Virus record (IMG/VR): IMGVR_UViG_3300009149_000014
Location: 1-64,000 of that record
Source: a virus
Strand: one strand, 5' to 3'
DNA length: 64,000 nt
The notes beneath the pieces were generated by a model. The model searched no databases. It saw nothing but the letters and a program-made list of their open reading frames with translations, and was not told where the DNA came from. The position numbers and the translations under genes were made by a program. This document shows, piece by piece, positions 39,674-47,553 of the stretch. Each line of letters opens with the position of its first letter. Positions within the stretch are counted from its first letter, which is position 1.

Positions 39674-40499
39674 GATTAAACCTCGATTGACTATTGCGAG
39701 TTGTGTCTCTAACCTCGAAGCCTTTGAGGCTTGTCTGCTTGAGTCTATTTCATCTTTGCGTTCAGACCTCGAAATAAATATTCTCCCGATATACAACCCA
39801 AATAATATCTATTCCGCTTCAGTAGCCGCCAACTTGGCTATGGAAGTGTGCCGGGACAGATTTCTTCTTTATGTCCATCAAGACGTCAAGTTTCTCCCTG
39901 ATGCCGCTGAAATGATCGCCACAATCTTAAAACACTGGCCCAAAAACACAGCCGTCGTTGGAGCCGCTGGAGTCAAGGACTACGTAACAATTGATATCGC
40001 CGGTCCATGGGGACTCGGCCTTCGCAAAGACAATTTAATTGGTTCAGTTTATGATAATAATGAATTAATATGGGATGGTGATATCGGCTTTCATCCCACT
40101 CAATCAGTCGATGAAGTCTTCATGCTCCTTGACACTCATTCGGGAATCCGATTTGACCCGTCATGGCCCGGTTATCATCTCTACGGCCTGGACTTCTGTC
40201 TTCAAGCTCGTTCGGCTGCTTTCGGCGTCATGTGTGCCAACATCCCAATAGAGCATGTCGGTAGATATTCAGCTAGTTTATATCGAGACAACAATTTCAT
40301 GGGACGATTGATCGCATTGTATAAAAAATGGGGCTCACGATTTTCCCATCTTTTTGCACCTTATTGTCATTGGGATAATAATCGAATTGCTAGTTATATC
40401 CCGTTTGCTCTTAAAGATCAATTCAACCAACGTATCGACATTCCTAGACTATCGGTGACAGTATCAAATGAATTGTGTATTTCTCCACCACCAAAATAG
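39672..40499 (+). CDS. GT-A-like glycosyltransferase (275 aa)
   Basis: Starts at ATG 39672; the longer frame upstream encodes hydrophobic residues antisense to the 75-aa gene and is not credible. RLTIASCVSNLEAFEACLLESI is a typical GT2 start, YVHQDVKFLPDAAEMI carries the HQDV metal motif found in a phage/bacterial GT2 subgroup, and IPIEHVGRYSA matches its C-terminal region. No strong ribosome site is visible, since its leader is the coding sequence of the divergent gene. It overlaps the following gene by 32 bases. Confidence 0.65.
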   Translation: MIKPRLTIASCVSNLEAFEACLLESISSLRSDLEINILPIYNPNNIYSASVAANLAMEVCRDRFLLYVHQDVKFLPDAAEMIATILKHWPKNTAVVGAAGVKDYVTIDIAGPWGLGLRKDNLIGSVYDNNELIWDGDIGFHPTQSVDEVFMLLDTHSGIRFDPSWPGYHLYGLDFCLQARSAAFGVMCANIPIEHVGRYSASLYRDNNFMGRLIALYKKWGSRFSHLFAPYCHWDNNRIASYIPFALKDQFNQRIDIPRLSVTVSNELCISPPPK

Positions 40500-41271
40500 T
40501 GTCAAAACATTTCGTCTTAAAGACTTCCGGAGTCGTCGTATCGATGTGACACATATCAATTGTGGTCTGACTAACAGTTATAAGCCCGGCCACCGTGAAT
40601 CCGATTTCTTTCCAGGTTATGCTAGCTATAATTCAATTTTATTCGAAAGCAGTTGTATCTTAACAATATGGGAGCACATGAATGAGCTTTTTGATGATTC
40701 CCCCATTATGATCTTGCATACCGACATCACACCATTGTTTCGCGTAGCCGATACTCTCGACTATTTGGAACAATTCGATTCATTTGCTTGTGGACTCACC
40801 GTGCCGAGTTATCATGCTAATGATTACGATCAATTGGTAATTGAAGACACTGATAAATATCGATGCAGTGTCGATCCTTGGCAAGTCATGAAATTCGACG
40901 GTGTTGTGGATATCTGGGATCTAATTCGTGTGATCGATCCTGAAGCTTGGGAATTCGGCATGGACACCGATCCGATTATGATCTATTCTCACCAATTCGT
41001 TGCATCCAAGGACATTTTCAACAAGCTTGGTTACAAATTGTGCCAATTGGTCACACAATTGAAACTGGGACAATGTGGTCTTTGGACACCACATGTTTTC
41101 GAACGCATCATTGCCCTCCGTCTCGCCATGGAAACTGAACCGAGGCTCCTCGCAGCCTTTAGTCATCAGAGTTCGTCCGGACCTAAAGGAGACGGTGCTT
41201 TGACTTTATACGGCCCAAGGCCGCACAAATACTTGCGTCTCAAGTCAAGAGTATTAGATCCAATCGATTAA
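40468..41271 (+). CDS. hypothetical protein in glycan operon, possibly glycosyltransferase-like
   Basis: 267 aa, overlapping the GT gene upstream by 32 bases. An IMILHTDITPLFR strand and DYLEQFDSFACGL in the first half resemble the nucleotide-sugar half of GT-A folds, and WTPHVFERIIALRLA near the C-terminus resembles the ER helix of DUF4422-type glycosyltransferases. These are weak resemblances. The metal-binding triad is not clear. The context supports a role in glycan synthesis. Confidence 0.5.
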   Translation: MNCVFLHHQNSVKTFRLKDFRSRRIDVTHINCGLTNSYKPGHRESDFFPGYASYNSILFESSCILTIWEHMNELFDDSPIMILHTDITPLFRVADTLDYLEQFDSFACGLTVPSYHANDYDQLVIEDTDKYRCSVDPWQVMKFDGVVDIWDLIRVIDPEAWEFGMDTDPIMIYSHQFVASKDIFNKLGYKLCQLVTQLKLGQCGLWTPHVFERIIALRLAMETEPRLLAAFSHQSSSGPKGDGALTLYGPRPHKYLRLKSRVLDPID

Positions 41272-41471
41272 GAATTGTGCAACATCGTTACGATTGCACA
41301 TAATGCCGGATCGGCTTCTTCGAAATTATCGCTTGCCACAAGCCCGGTTTCGACGTCAAGAGAATGCTCAATTATTGCTTGGTCGAAGATAGTGATACAT
41401 TCTACTTTAACAACATTCTTTAATGAGCTGCTGCTTGACAATAGATCACTCGATGCTCTTAGTTCTTCCAT
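41268..41471 (-). CDS. small hypothetical protein (67 aa)
   Basis: ATG at 41471 with a near-perfect ribosome site (GGAGG five bases upstream) on the minus strand; a TTG four codons upstream is less likely. 67 aa, Ser-rich N-terminus (SSDLLSSSSSLKN), then a small alpha/beta fold ending in AIVTMLHNS. It overlaps the convergent gene stop by 4 bases, as other convergent pairs here do. The family is unknown. Confidence 0.6.
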   Translation of the reverse strand: MEELRASSDLLSSSSSLKNVVKVECITIFDQAIIEHSLDVETGLVASDNFEEADPALCAIVTMLHNS

Positions 41472-41519
41472 CAGTTCCTCCAATTTATGTAGCTAATTCA
41501 CGTCGTATTGTAAGGGCAT

Positions 41520-41640
41520 AGTGAGGAAGTTCAGGGTCGCACGCAGGGGCACCCTGACCGGCATAGTTTAATTCAGAATCTACTCTTGAAATACAGAGTA
41601 AGGTCCAGGTGACTTAATCCTGGTGTCGGCCTCACTTTTT
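41520..41640 (+). ncRNA. candidate structured RNA with tRNA-like core and T-tract end
   Basis: A gene-free stretch with nested pairing. The closing stem is AGTGAGG (41520-41526) with CCTCACT (41630-41636), followed by T's to 41640. Hairpin one is TCAGGGT/ACCCTGA (41531-41537, 41551-41557). Inside, a tRNA-sized block has CCGGCA/TGTCGG (41558-41563, 41624-41629), TACTCT/AGAGTA (41581-41586, 41595-41600) and CCAGG/CCTGG (41605-41609, 41619-41623). The loop sizes (8 and 9 bases), the absence of a T-loop sequence and the absence of a CCA end argue against a working tRNA. It may be a regulatory or decoy RNA. Strand is inferred from the T-tract. Confidence 0.4.
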
Positions 41641-41652
41641 ACACGTGACAAT

Positions 41653-41708
41653 CGGTAATTAACAAAAATCCGCCTGATGCAACACTCAGTAGACGGACAC
41701 AATAACCG
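41653..41708 (+). promoter_or_regulatory. structured leader of ligA
   Basis: Between the T-tract and the ligA start. CGGTAATT (41653-41660) pairs at 7 of 8 positions with AATAACCG (41701-41708). Within it TCCG/CGGA and CTGA/TCAG stack around a TGCAACAC loop (41669-41697). The leader may control ligA translation. No promoter is obvious. Confidence 0.4.
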
Positions 41709-41726
41709 AATTTGGGAAAGCTACCA

Positions 41727-43763
41727 ATGACTGCAATTGATGATCTAAGACAAAAAATCGACGAAGCCGCTTCTGCCTATTACAATCGCGGTGTTTCAAT
41801 CGTCAGCGATGATGAATTCGACACAATGCTCGACATGCTGCGACGTCTTGACCATAAAGACGAACGTCTCACCCGAATTGGTTTTGAGCCAACTCTCGAA
41901 AAGGTGGAACATGCTCATCCAATGGGTTCGCTCGATAACATCGATGCCAATAAACCAAATGAGCTTCAGACCTACATTAAGCGTAACAAAGATTACACTC
42001 TTGCTGATTCGCTTTATCACGTTACTCCCAAGATCGACGGATCATCGATCGCGTTGACCTACAAGGGTGGAGTGTTGACCCAAGTGCTAACCCGTGGCAA
42101 TGGCGAAGTGGGTCAAGATATCACAGCTAAAGCATCATTTTTCAAAGGTGTGCCGACCAAGCTACCAGAACCAGTGGATATTACCGTCCGTGGTGAAGCA
42201 GTTATGCACCGGGACGTTTTCATCAAGTATATTGAGTCCGCTCAACTCGAAGGTGTGCGAAATCCGCGAAACGTCGGCAATGGAATTATCGTCCGAAAAG
42301 ACGCCTGCGGAGCCGGGTTGATCAATTTCTATTCTTTCAATGTCGAATCGGACACGCCAATTAAGATCTTGGATTCGGTTCATCGGTGCTACCAGTTCTT
42401 GCAAGAAATGGGTTTCACTACGCCGGATTATCAAATTGTTGCAGCTGATGGGATCACCACACTGGTCGATACGATGATCCAACGTGATTATCCTTTCGAT
42501 ATCGATGGCCTCGTGATCCGTGTTGACGATATGCGACAACGCGAAATCATCAACGAAGGTGGCGACGATCTTCGTCCCCGCAGTGACCAAGCGATCAAGT
42601 TCAACAGCAAGAAAGCTGAGACTACCATTACTGGTGTCACTGTGACTGTCGGTTCAACTGGCAAGATCACACCGACATTGACTGTTGAACCGGTCGAAAT
42701 TGGTGGGATTGTCAATAGCAATGTTTTGATCTACAATTATGATGAACCAGAACGATTGAAGATTGGTATTGGCGATAAGATTCGTGTAGTCCTTGCTGGG
42801 GATATTATCCCCAAGGTCTTGTGCGTGGTCGATAAGGCTAGTCCGCCGACTGTAATCACTGCTCCCAAGACTTGCCCATCGTGTGACCATCCGATTTCTC
42901 GCAAGCAATTGTTGAAGGGCGAATCGGTCGATTTGTATTGCACGAACCAAAAATGCCCCGGTATTCAATTTGAGAAGATCCAAGGGTTTATTGGTTCATC
43001 CAAAAGAGGAATGGGGATTCTTGGGATCGGTGAGCATTTGATCAACCATTTGATCACTTCTGGCCATGTCAAGAGTATTCCAGATCTCTATGATCTAACC
43101 GAAGATCAACTTCGAATCATGTCGCTTGGTAATGGTGTTGTTGGTGCCAAACGTGCCAAGACGATCGTTAACAACATTCAAGAATCCAAGGGGTTCACTG
43201 TTCAAAAAGTGGTGGGATCTCTTGGGATTGATGGTCTTGGCGAGCATCGTGCCGAGATCATGATGGAAGTCGCCGATGGCGGTTTGGCTACTCTTGATGA
43301 TTGGATTGCTTGTGCTAATGGTTCAGAATTGATTCTGAATTTGAAGCATCCCCATTTGCCCGCTAATGTCATGGCATCTGTTCAAAGCCAATTGGTCGCT
43401 ATGAAGGATGATTTGCTACGCTTGCGTGAGCTTGGCGTTGGTGTTCATGTGGCTCCGGTTGTAACTGAGGATGGTGGTCCGAAGCCTTTTGCTGGTAAGA
43501 CGTTTTGTTTTACTGGTACACGAATCCATTTGGATATCGTCGAGAAGCTTGGGGGTGAGGTTAAAAGTGGTGTGAGTAAGACTCTTGATTTTCTGGTCCA
43601 GCGTGATAAGTCAGAGCGTACGTCGAAGGCGAAAAAGGCTGAGGCTTATGGGACTACTGTGATTGGTGTTCCTGAGCTTGAGACGATGATTAAGGAGGCT
43701 GATCCTACGATTCTTGGGACGGCTTCGTCTGGTTTGGCTGCTGTTTTTGAAATGCTTGATTAA
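41727..43763 (+). CDS. ligA: NAD-dependent DNA ligase (LigA), full length with BRCT domain
   Basis: 678 aa from ATG 41727 (an upstream TTG is rejected); bacterial LigA is about 670 aa. The N-terminal Ia domain has AYYNRGVSIVSDDEFD. The catalytic Lys is in PKIDGSS at about residue 102, followed by TRGNGEVGQDIT. The OB fold precedes the four-Cys zinc finger (CPSCDHPI...CTNQKCPG) near 390-415. Tandem helix-hairpin-helix motifs (LGIGEHLI, LGNGVVGAKRAK, LGIDGLGEHRAE) follow, and the BRCT domain (FAGKTFCFTGTR...LGGEVKSGVSKTLDFLV) ends the protein. It seals Okazaki fragments. Many phages use ATP ligases or shortened LigA, so a full bacterial-type enzyme is notable. Confidence 0.95.
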   Translation: MTAIDDLRQKIDEAASAYYNRGVSIVSDDEFDTMLDMLRRLDHKDERLTRIGFEPTLEKVEHAHPMGSLDNIDANKPNELQTYIKRNKDYTLADSLYHVTPKIDGSSIALTYKGGVLTQVLTRGNGEVGQDITAKASFFKGVPTKLPEPVDITVRGEAVMHRDVFIKYIESAQLEGVRNPRNVGNGIIVRKDACGAGLINFYSFNVESDTPIKILDSVHRCYQFLQEMGFTTPDYQIVAADGITTLVDTMIQRDYPFDIDGLVIRVDDMRQREIINEGGDDLRPRSDQAIKFNSKKAETTITGVTVTVGSTGKITPTLTVEPVEIGGIVNSNVLIYNYDEPERLKIGIGDKIRVVLAGDIIPKVLCVVDKASPPTVITAPKTCPSCDHPISRKQLLKGESVDLYCTNQKCPGIQFEKIQGFIGSSKRGMGILGIGEHLINHLITSGHVKSIPDLYDLTEDQLRIMSLGNGVVGAKRAKTIVNNIQESKGFTVQKVVGSLGIDGLGEHRAEIMMEVADGGLATLDDWIACANGSELILNLKHPHLPANVMASVQSQLVAMKDDLLRLRELGVGVHVAPVVTEDGGPKPFAGKTFCFTGTRIHLDIVEKLGGEVKSGVSKTLDFLVQRDKSERTSKAKKAEAYGTTVIGVPELETMIKEADPTILGTASSGLAAVFEMLD

Positions 43764-43772
43764 TCAAATGAT

Positions 43773-43816
43773 ACCAATGAGTAAATAAAGGAACGATTCT
43801 TCCTTTTCCCATTGGT
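43773..43816 (+). promoter_or_regulatory. long hairpin in the ligA-gmd gap, terminator-like or translation-controlling
   Basis: ACCAATG (43773-43779) pairs with CATTGGT (43810-43816). Inside it, AAAGGAA (43787-43793) pairs with TTCCTTT (43800-43806) around CGATTC. The stem ends 7 bases before the gmd ATG, so it covers the ribosome-binding region, and it may act as a weak terminator for ligA. Confidence 0.5.
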
Positions 43817-43823
43817 GTTGTTT

Positions 43824-44801
43824 ATGTCAAATCAGCCTAAAGCTTTGATTACTGGTATTACTGGTCAGACGGGAAGTTATCTGGCTGAATTGTTGCTGTC
43901 GAAGGGTTATGAGGTTCATGGGATCACGAGGCGGACGAGCACTCCAAATACTGGTCGTATTGATCATATTCTTAATCTCATTACTATGCATCCTGCTGAT
44001 TTGCATGATGAGTCTTCTCTTATCCGCGTTATTGATGCCGTAAGGCCCCAAGAGGTCTATAATCTTGCTGCTCAATCGTTTGTGAAGGTGAGTTGGGATG
44101 CTCCCGTTCATACTGGTGAGGTGACGGGGTTGGGTGTTGCTCGTCTTTTAGAGGCTATTCGGACTGTTGATAAGAGTATTCGGTTTTATCAGGCATCTAG
44201 TTCAGAGCTTTTTGGGCAGGTGGTTGAGGTTCCTCAGAGGGAGACTACTCCTTTTTATCCTCGTAGTCCGTATGGTGTTGCGAAATTGTATGGTCATTGG
44301 ATGACCATTAATTATCGTGAGTCTTATGACATGTTCGCTTGTTGTGGGATCATTTTTAATCATGAGTCTCCGAGGCGTGGTCTTGAGTTTGTGACTCGGA
44401 AGATTACGCATACTGCTGCGATGATTAATTATGGGAAGGCTACTGAGTTGCGGCTTGGTAATCTTGATTCACAGCGGGATTGGTCGCATGCGTCTGATAT
44501 GGCTGAGGCGATGTGGTTGATGCTTCAGCAGGATAAGCCGAAGGATTATGTCTTTTCTTCGGGGGAGACTCATACTGTTCGTGAGTTTGTTGAGTTGACT
44601 TTCTCGCGATTGGGTATGGATTATCAAAAATATGTTAAGGTCGATCCCCAGTTCTTCCGCCCTGCTGAGGTGGATATTCTTCTCGGCGATTCATCGCTTG
44701 CACGTGAAGAATTGGGGTGGAAACCAAAAATAAGTTTCGAACAGTTGGTTCATGATATGGTTGATGCGGATATGAGGCTTGTCGAGAAGACATTTGTTTA
44801 A
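43824..44801 (+). CDS. gmd: GDP-mannose 4,6-dehydratase
   Basis: 325 aa from ATG 43824; an in-frame TTG four codons earlier is inside the hairpin and is rejected. Short-chain dehydratase: [12 protein letters not shown] at about 11-22 (NADP loop), [33 protein letters not shown] (catalytic Ser/Glu), and YGVAK at 150-154 (catalytic Tyr and Lys), then FNHESPRRG and the GNLDSQRDW motif typical of GMD. It converts GDP-mannose to GDP-4-keto-6-deoxymannose, the precursor of fucose, rhamnose or perosamine derivatives. It probably feeds the glycosyltransferases at 34.9-41.3 kb. Confidence 0.95.
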   Translation: MSNQPKALITGITGQTGSYLAELLLSKGYEVHGITRRTSTPNTGRIDHILNLITMHPADLHDESSLIRVIDAVRPQEVYNLAAQSFVKVSWDAPVHTGEVTGLGVARLLEAIRTVDKSIRFYQASSSELFGQVVEVPQRETTPFYPRSPYGVAKLYGHWMTINYRESYDMFACCGIIFNHESPRRGLEFVTRKITHTAAMINYGKATELRLGNLDSQRDWSHASDMAEAMWLMLQQDKPKDYVFSSGETHTVREFVELTFSRLGMDYQKYVKVDPQFFRPAEVDILLGDSSLAREELGWKPKISFEQLVHDMVDADMRLVEKTFV

Positions 44802-44873
44802 ATCTCATAGTCCACTCAAAATTATGATAACCACTTTCACAGTCGTTTAACAAACTTTTTCGGAGGGTTCCAA

Positions 44874-45278
44874 ATGGCATCACAGCCTGCGAACACACAG
44901 ATCAGAGTTTTCCGGACGCTCCGGTCCTATCGCAGGGCTGATCGTCAGGAGTCCATTGCAGCTCTTACCAAGAGACTTCGCCCACAGGTCATGAGCATTC
45001 CAGGTCGTGAAGACTTGGTTGAAGTCAAGACCCGTGACACGAGCGTTTCCGACTTTAGCTCCTACATGGGAGAAGCTCGGGTTACTGCTACTCGCGGTTA
45101 TCCAATCGTTGTCGGTCTTCGCGATCAGGTCAGCTTGGCGAATGCTCAGGGCAACATGCCTGGTATCGGCTTTGCGTTCAAGATCGGTCAAGACAGTTTC
45201 ATCACCAACACTGATGCTGGCTTGGTCCGTGACTTGCACCAAGATGGTCGCAAACTTGCTCCAGACGTCCAAGTCTAA
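44874..45278 (+). CDS. hypothetical, probably abundant protein (134 aa)
   Basis: 134 aa. The ribosome site CGGAGGG is one of the strongest in the window, 7 bases before ATG, and the gene has its own strong terminator, so high expression is likely. The N-terminal half is basic (RVFRTLRSYRRADRQ), the rest Gly-rich and beta-like. I do not recognise it. A small DNA-binding or capsid-decorating virion protein would fit this expression pattern (inference). No membrane span or signal peptide. Confidence 0.6.
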   Translation: MASQPANTQIRVFRTLRSYRRADRQESIAALTKRLRPQVMSIPGREDLVEVKTRDTSVSDFSSYMGEARVTATRGYPIVVGLRDQVSLANAQGNMPGIGFAFKIGQDSFITNTDAGLVRDLHQDGRKLAPDVQV

Positions 45279-45304
45279 GCTTGGTCCTGGTAAGTCGAGA
45301 TCCA

Positions 45305-45340
45305 AAAGAAGCCGGGTTGCTAAAGCTGTCCGGCTTCTTT
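45305..45340 (+). terminator. rho-independent terminator
   Basis: AAAGAAGCCGG (45305-45315) and CCGGCTTCTTT (45330-45340) form a perfect 11-bp stem around a 14-base loop ending in TTCTTT. It ends the single-gene unit at 44874. Confidence 0.85.
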
Positions 45341-45365
45341 CGTATACAAATTAATTACTTGTTAT

Positions 45366-45427
45366 GACCCTTGTTCACTTTCTCCAGGTGTTCAAGGGTC
45401 TTTGCGTATCCGGGCAAAATTTATAAT
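45366..45427 (+). promoter_or_regulatory. hairpin followed by a candidate promoter -10
   Basis: GACCCTTG (45366-45373) pairs with CAAGGGTC (45393-45400), a second hairpin behind the terminator with only a short TTT after it. Downstream, a perfect TATAAT (45422-45427) lies 31 bases before the small ORF at 45458. A -35 is poor (TTTGCG at 45401, spacer 15), so the promoter call is weak. Confidence 0.35.
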
Positions 45428-45457
45428 GCTGAACATTTGTGCCTGGAGAAGAGATAA

Positions 45458-45547
45458 ATGGCTGCTACAGTTTTAATTCAGCGATATAATGGTGCCTGTG
45501 CAACTGGTACTACCATCACCGGTGTGGGAATAAAAGATGGCCGTTAG
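45458..45547 (+). CDS. 29-codon ORF with good ribosome site, possible remnant of a virion gene
   Basis: ATG 45458 follows CTGGAGAAGAGATAA. It encodes 29 residues starting MAATVLIQRYNGA and stops in TAG at 45545-45547, overlapping the next gene's ATG by 11 bases in another frame. The VLIQRYNGA start resembles, from memory, the N-terminus of longer phage virion proteins, which suggests a truncated copy, or else a leader peptide coupling translation to the next gene. Confidence 0.4.
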   Translation: MAATVLIQRYNGACATGTTITGVGIKDGR

Positions 45548-46100
45548 CCCCAAAACATTTGCAGTAAACCCAAAAGAATGGCGAGTCTTTAAACTCTGGG
45601 TCACTTTGACACCATTGTCTACGACTCTTGAAGCGGAGCCTCCTCGGCTTACTGTATATCGTGAGATGGGGCGATTAGCCGCTGCTGCTTATAATCAGCT
45701 CAAGAATCACCCGTTGATTAAATTACCAGAACCTCCAACTTCTGCTGTTACATCTGGTTCTATAATCAGTGGTATTGTTGGATCTTTCAATTATACTCCA
45801 CAGATTGGCAATAATGAGCCTTACATTTTTGTAATGGGCCATTTTCATTCGACTCGGGACATCAAGAATCCCTATTCGATGAGGCCAGTATATAGCGGTG
45901 GAGTTTTGTACGACATACCTAACGGTTATCCTTCTTTGCGGGCTCCTAACCCAAACGTGTTAGAGGACGTCAAAGATTTAAAGGGGATCATCGGCACTGA
46001 AATGTCTGCTTCCCTACCGGTTAGCGTCGATTATAACATCGATAAGATCGATTATCTGGGTCTAATCTTTGGCACGGGTGGGCTTCATTTCCCACGTTAA
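45537..46100 (+). CDS. hypothetical protein, probably virion-associated (187 aa)
   Basis: 187 aa with GGGAATAAAAG just before ATG. N-terminal MAVSPKTFAVNPKEWRVFKLWVTLTP looks beta-rich. The middle has a helix (MGRLAAAAYNQLKN) and a GSIISGIVG segment. No family recognised. It lies directly before the neck/sheath block, so a virion role is plausible. Confidence 0.5.
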   Translation: MAVSPKTFAVNPKEWRVFKLWVTLTPLSTTLEAEPPRLTVYREMGRLAAAAYNQLKNHPLIKLPEPPTSAVTSGSIISGIVGSFNYTPQIGNNEPYIFVMGHFHSTRDIKNPYSMRPVYSGGVLYDIPNGYPSLRAPNPNVLEDVKDLKGIIGTEMSASLPVSVDYNIDKIDYLGLIFGTGGLHFPR

Positions 46101-46168
46101 TCTTCGCTACCATCAGGACCAACCCTTCGACGGATTGTCTCTTAGATGGTTTTATAGCGAGTTAACAC

Positions 46169-47518
46169 ATGCCAAAGAAGTCTCGTCTTGATAAACGACT
46201 AGTATACAGCACTATCAAGAAACATAAAGGCAACATGTCCAGAGCAGCGGAAGAATTGGGTATTGCCCGTTCTACTTTGTTGCACAGATATCGCAGCCTT
46301 GAATCTGGAACAGCTCTTGATTCCAATGAACACTCCGACGAAGTGTTAACGACTCTGAAAGAATCTGATTCCGAACAGATCTCTTATTCATCTAAGAACG
46401 AAAACGAACTCGATTTTGTTTGTTTGATGCGTAAGAAAGTCTCAGCCGATGAGATCGCCAAGCAAGCCGGGTACGACTTGCGACAATGGCGAGTTACTGA
46501 AGTAAAAATCAACCAATGGCAAGTTGCCGGTAAGAAAAAGAACGGCCAAGAAGAAGGAACAAAACGATGGCTTGCGGAAGACCTATGGAAAGAACAACTC
46601 TACCAAATCAAATTCAAGCTCGAACGCAGAGCACCCAAGTTTGTCCAAGACGGCGTAACCGCATTAATGGAAAACTGGACTGGAGCCCAGAAGGTTCCAA
46701 AGATCGAGCGTCGAGCAACGATGGCAAAGCCGCATTTGCTCGAAATCAGCCTGTTCGACGCCCACTTTGGCAAATTGGCTTGGGCCGAAGAGACTGGTGA
46801 AGATTATAATCTGAAGATAGCTGAAAACATCTATTTGAATGCAGTAGATGATCTCATCGATCGTACATCCGTTTTTGATGTTGAACGAATTGTTTATCCA
46901 ATCGGCCAAGATTTCTTTAATGTCGATAATTGGAAGGGTGAAACTTCCAATGGCACATTGGTCGAATCAACAGATGATCGATTTACTAAAATCTTCACAG
47001 TTGGTGTCGAATCTATTAAATGGTCGATGATGAGGTGCCGAGAAATCGCACCAGTTCATATCATTTGGTCTCCCGGCAACCACGATCGATCGACCTCTTG
47101 GTACCTTTGCAAAGCGATCCAACAATATTGTGAAGGTGCCGGAATCACCGATGTCACTTTCGACCTTGGGCCGAACCAACGTAAGTACGAGCTTTTCGGT
47201 AACACTCTTCTTGGTTTCACCCATGCCTGTGATGAAAGGATGGCCGATCTTCCACTCATCATGGCTAAAGAAGAGAAGCATCTTTGGGCTCAAGCTGACT
47301 ATCACCAGTGGCACGTTGGTCACTTCCATCGTAAGAAAGAAATGCGATTCATTGCCGGTGACACCTTTAATGGTGTATCGGTAACGATCCTCCCGAGTCT
47401 TACTGCGACCGATTCTTACCATTATCGAAATGGTTGGGTCTGCCCTAGTAGAGCAGCTGAGGCTTACCTTTGGTCCAAGGATAAAGGATTGTCCAACTTC
47501 ATGGTCCACAGCCTCTAA
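46169..47518 (+). CDS. Fis-type helix-turn-helix fused to calcineurin-like phosphoesterase
   Basis: 449 aa. Residues 10-45 (IKKHKGNMSRAAEELGIARSTLLHRYRSL) are a Fis/NtrC-type helix-turn-helix. A roughly 140-residue linker region follows. The C-terminal 250 residues are a metallophosphoesterase: SLFDAHFGKL (D-x-H), GQDFFNVDN, SPGNHDRS, FTHACDE and VGHFHRKKE. The motifs are complete, so it is probably an active metal-dependent phosphohydrolase or nuclease. DNA-binding plus phosphoesterase suggests a sequence-targeted nuclease or a repair enzyme. It stands among virion genes. It is not the gp47 paralogue at 4832, which lacks the helix-turn-helix. Confidence 0.8.
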   Translation: MPKKSRLDKRLVYSTIKKHKGNMSRAAEELGIARSTLLHRYRSLESGTALDSNEHSDEVLTTLKESDSEQISYSSKNENELDFVCLMRKKVSADEIAKQAGYDLRQWRVTEVKINQWQVAGKKKNGQEEGTKRWLAEDLWKEQLYQIKFKLERRAPKFVQDGVTALMENWTGAQKVPKIERRATMAKPHLLEISLFDAHFGKLAWAEETGEDYNLKIAENIYLNAVDDLIDRTSVFDVERIVYPIGQDFFNVDNWKGETSNGTLVESTDDRFTKIFTVGVESIKWSMMRCREIAPVHIIWSPGNHDRSTSWYLCKAIQQYCEGAGITDVTFDLGPNQRKYELFGNTLLGFTHACDERMADLPLIMAKEEKHLWAQADYHQWHVGHFHRKKEMRFIAGDTFNGVSVTILPSLTATDSYHYRNGWVCPSRAAEAYLWSKDKGLSNFMVHSL

Positions 47519-47553
47519 TTAAACCTACAAGGGATTTTACTCGGAGAATTAAA

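Noticed and set aside
41275-41496. 73-aa plus-strand ORF after the glycan cluster
   Set aside because: Opposite-strand gene 41268-41471 has a near-perfect ribosome site and a better composition.
41558-41629. Canonical tRNA (Phe-like GAA loop)
   Set aside because: Anticodon-like loop is 8 bases in the best stem, T-arm loop is 9 bases without TTC, the D-arm barely pairs and there is no CCA. Kept only as a tRNA-like structured RNA.
45007-45354. 115-aa ORF overlapping the abundant 134-aa gene and its terminator
   Set aside because: It runs through the terminator stem, has no ribosome site and is in the shadow of a well-supported gene.
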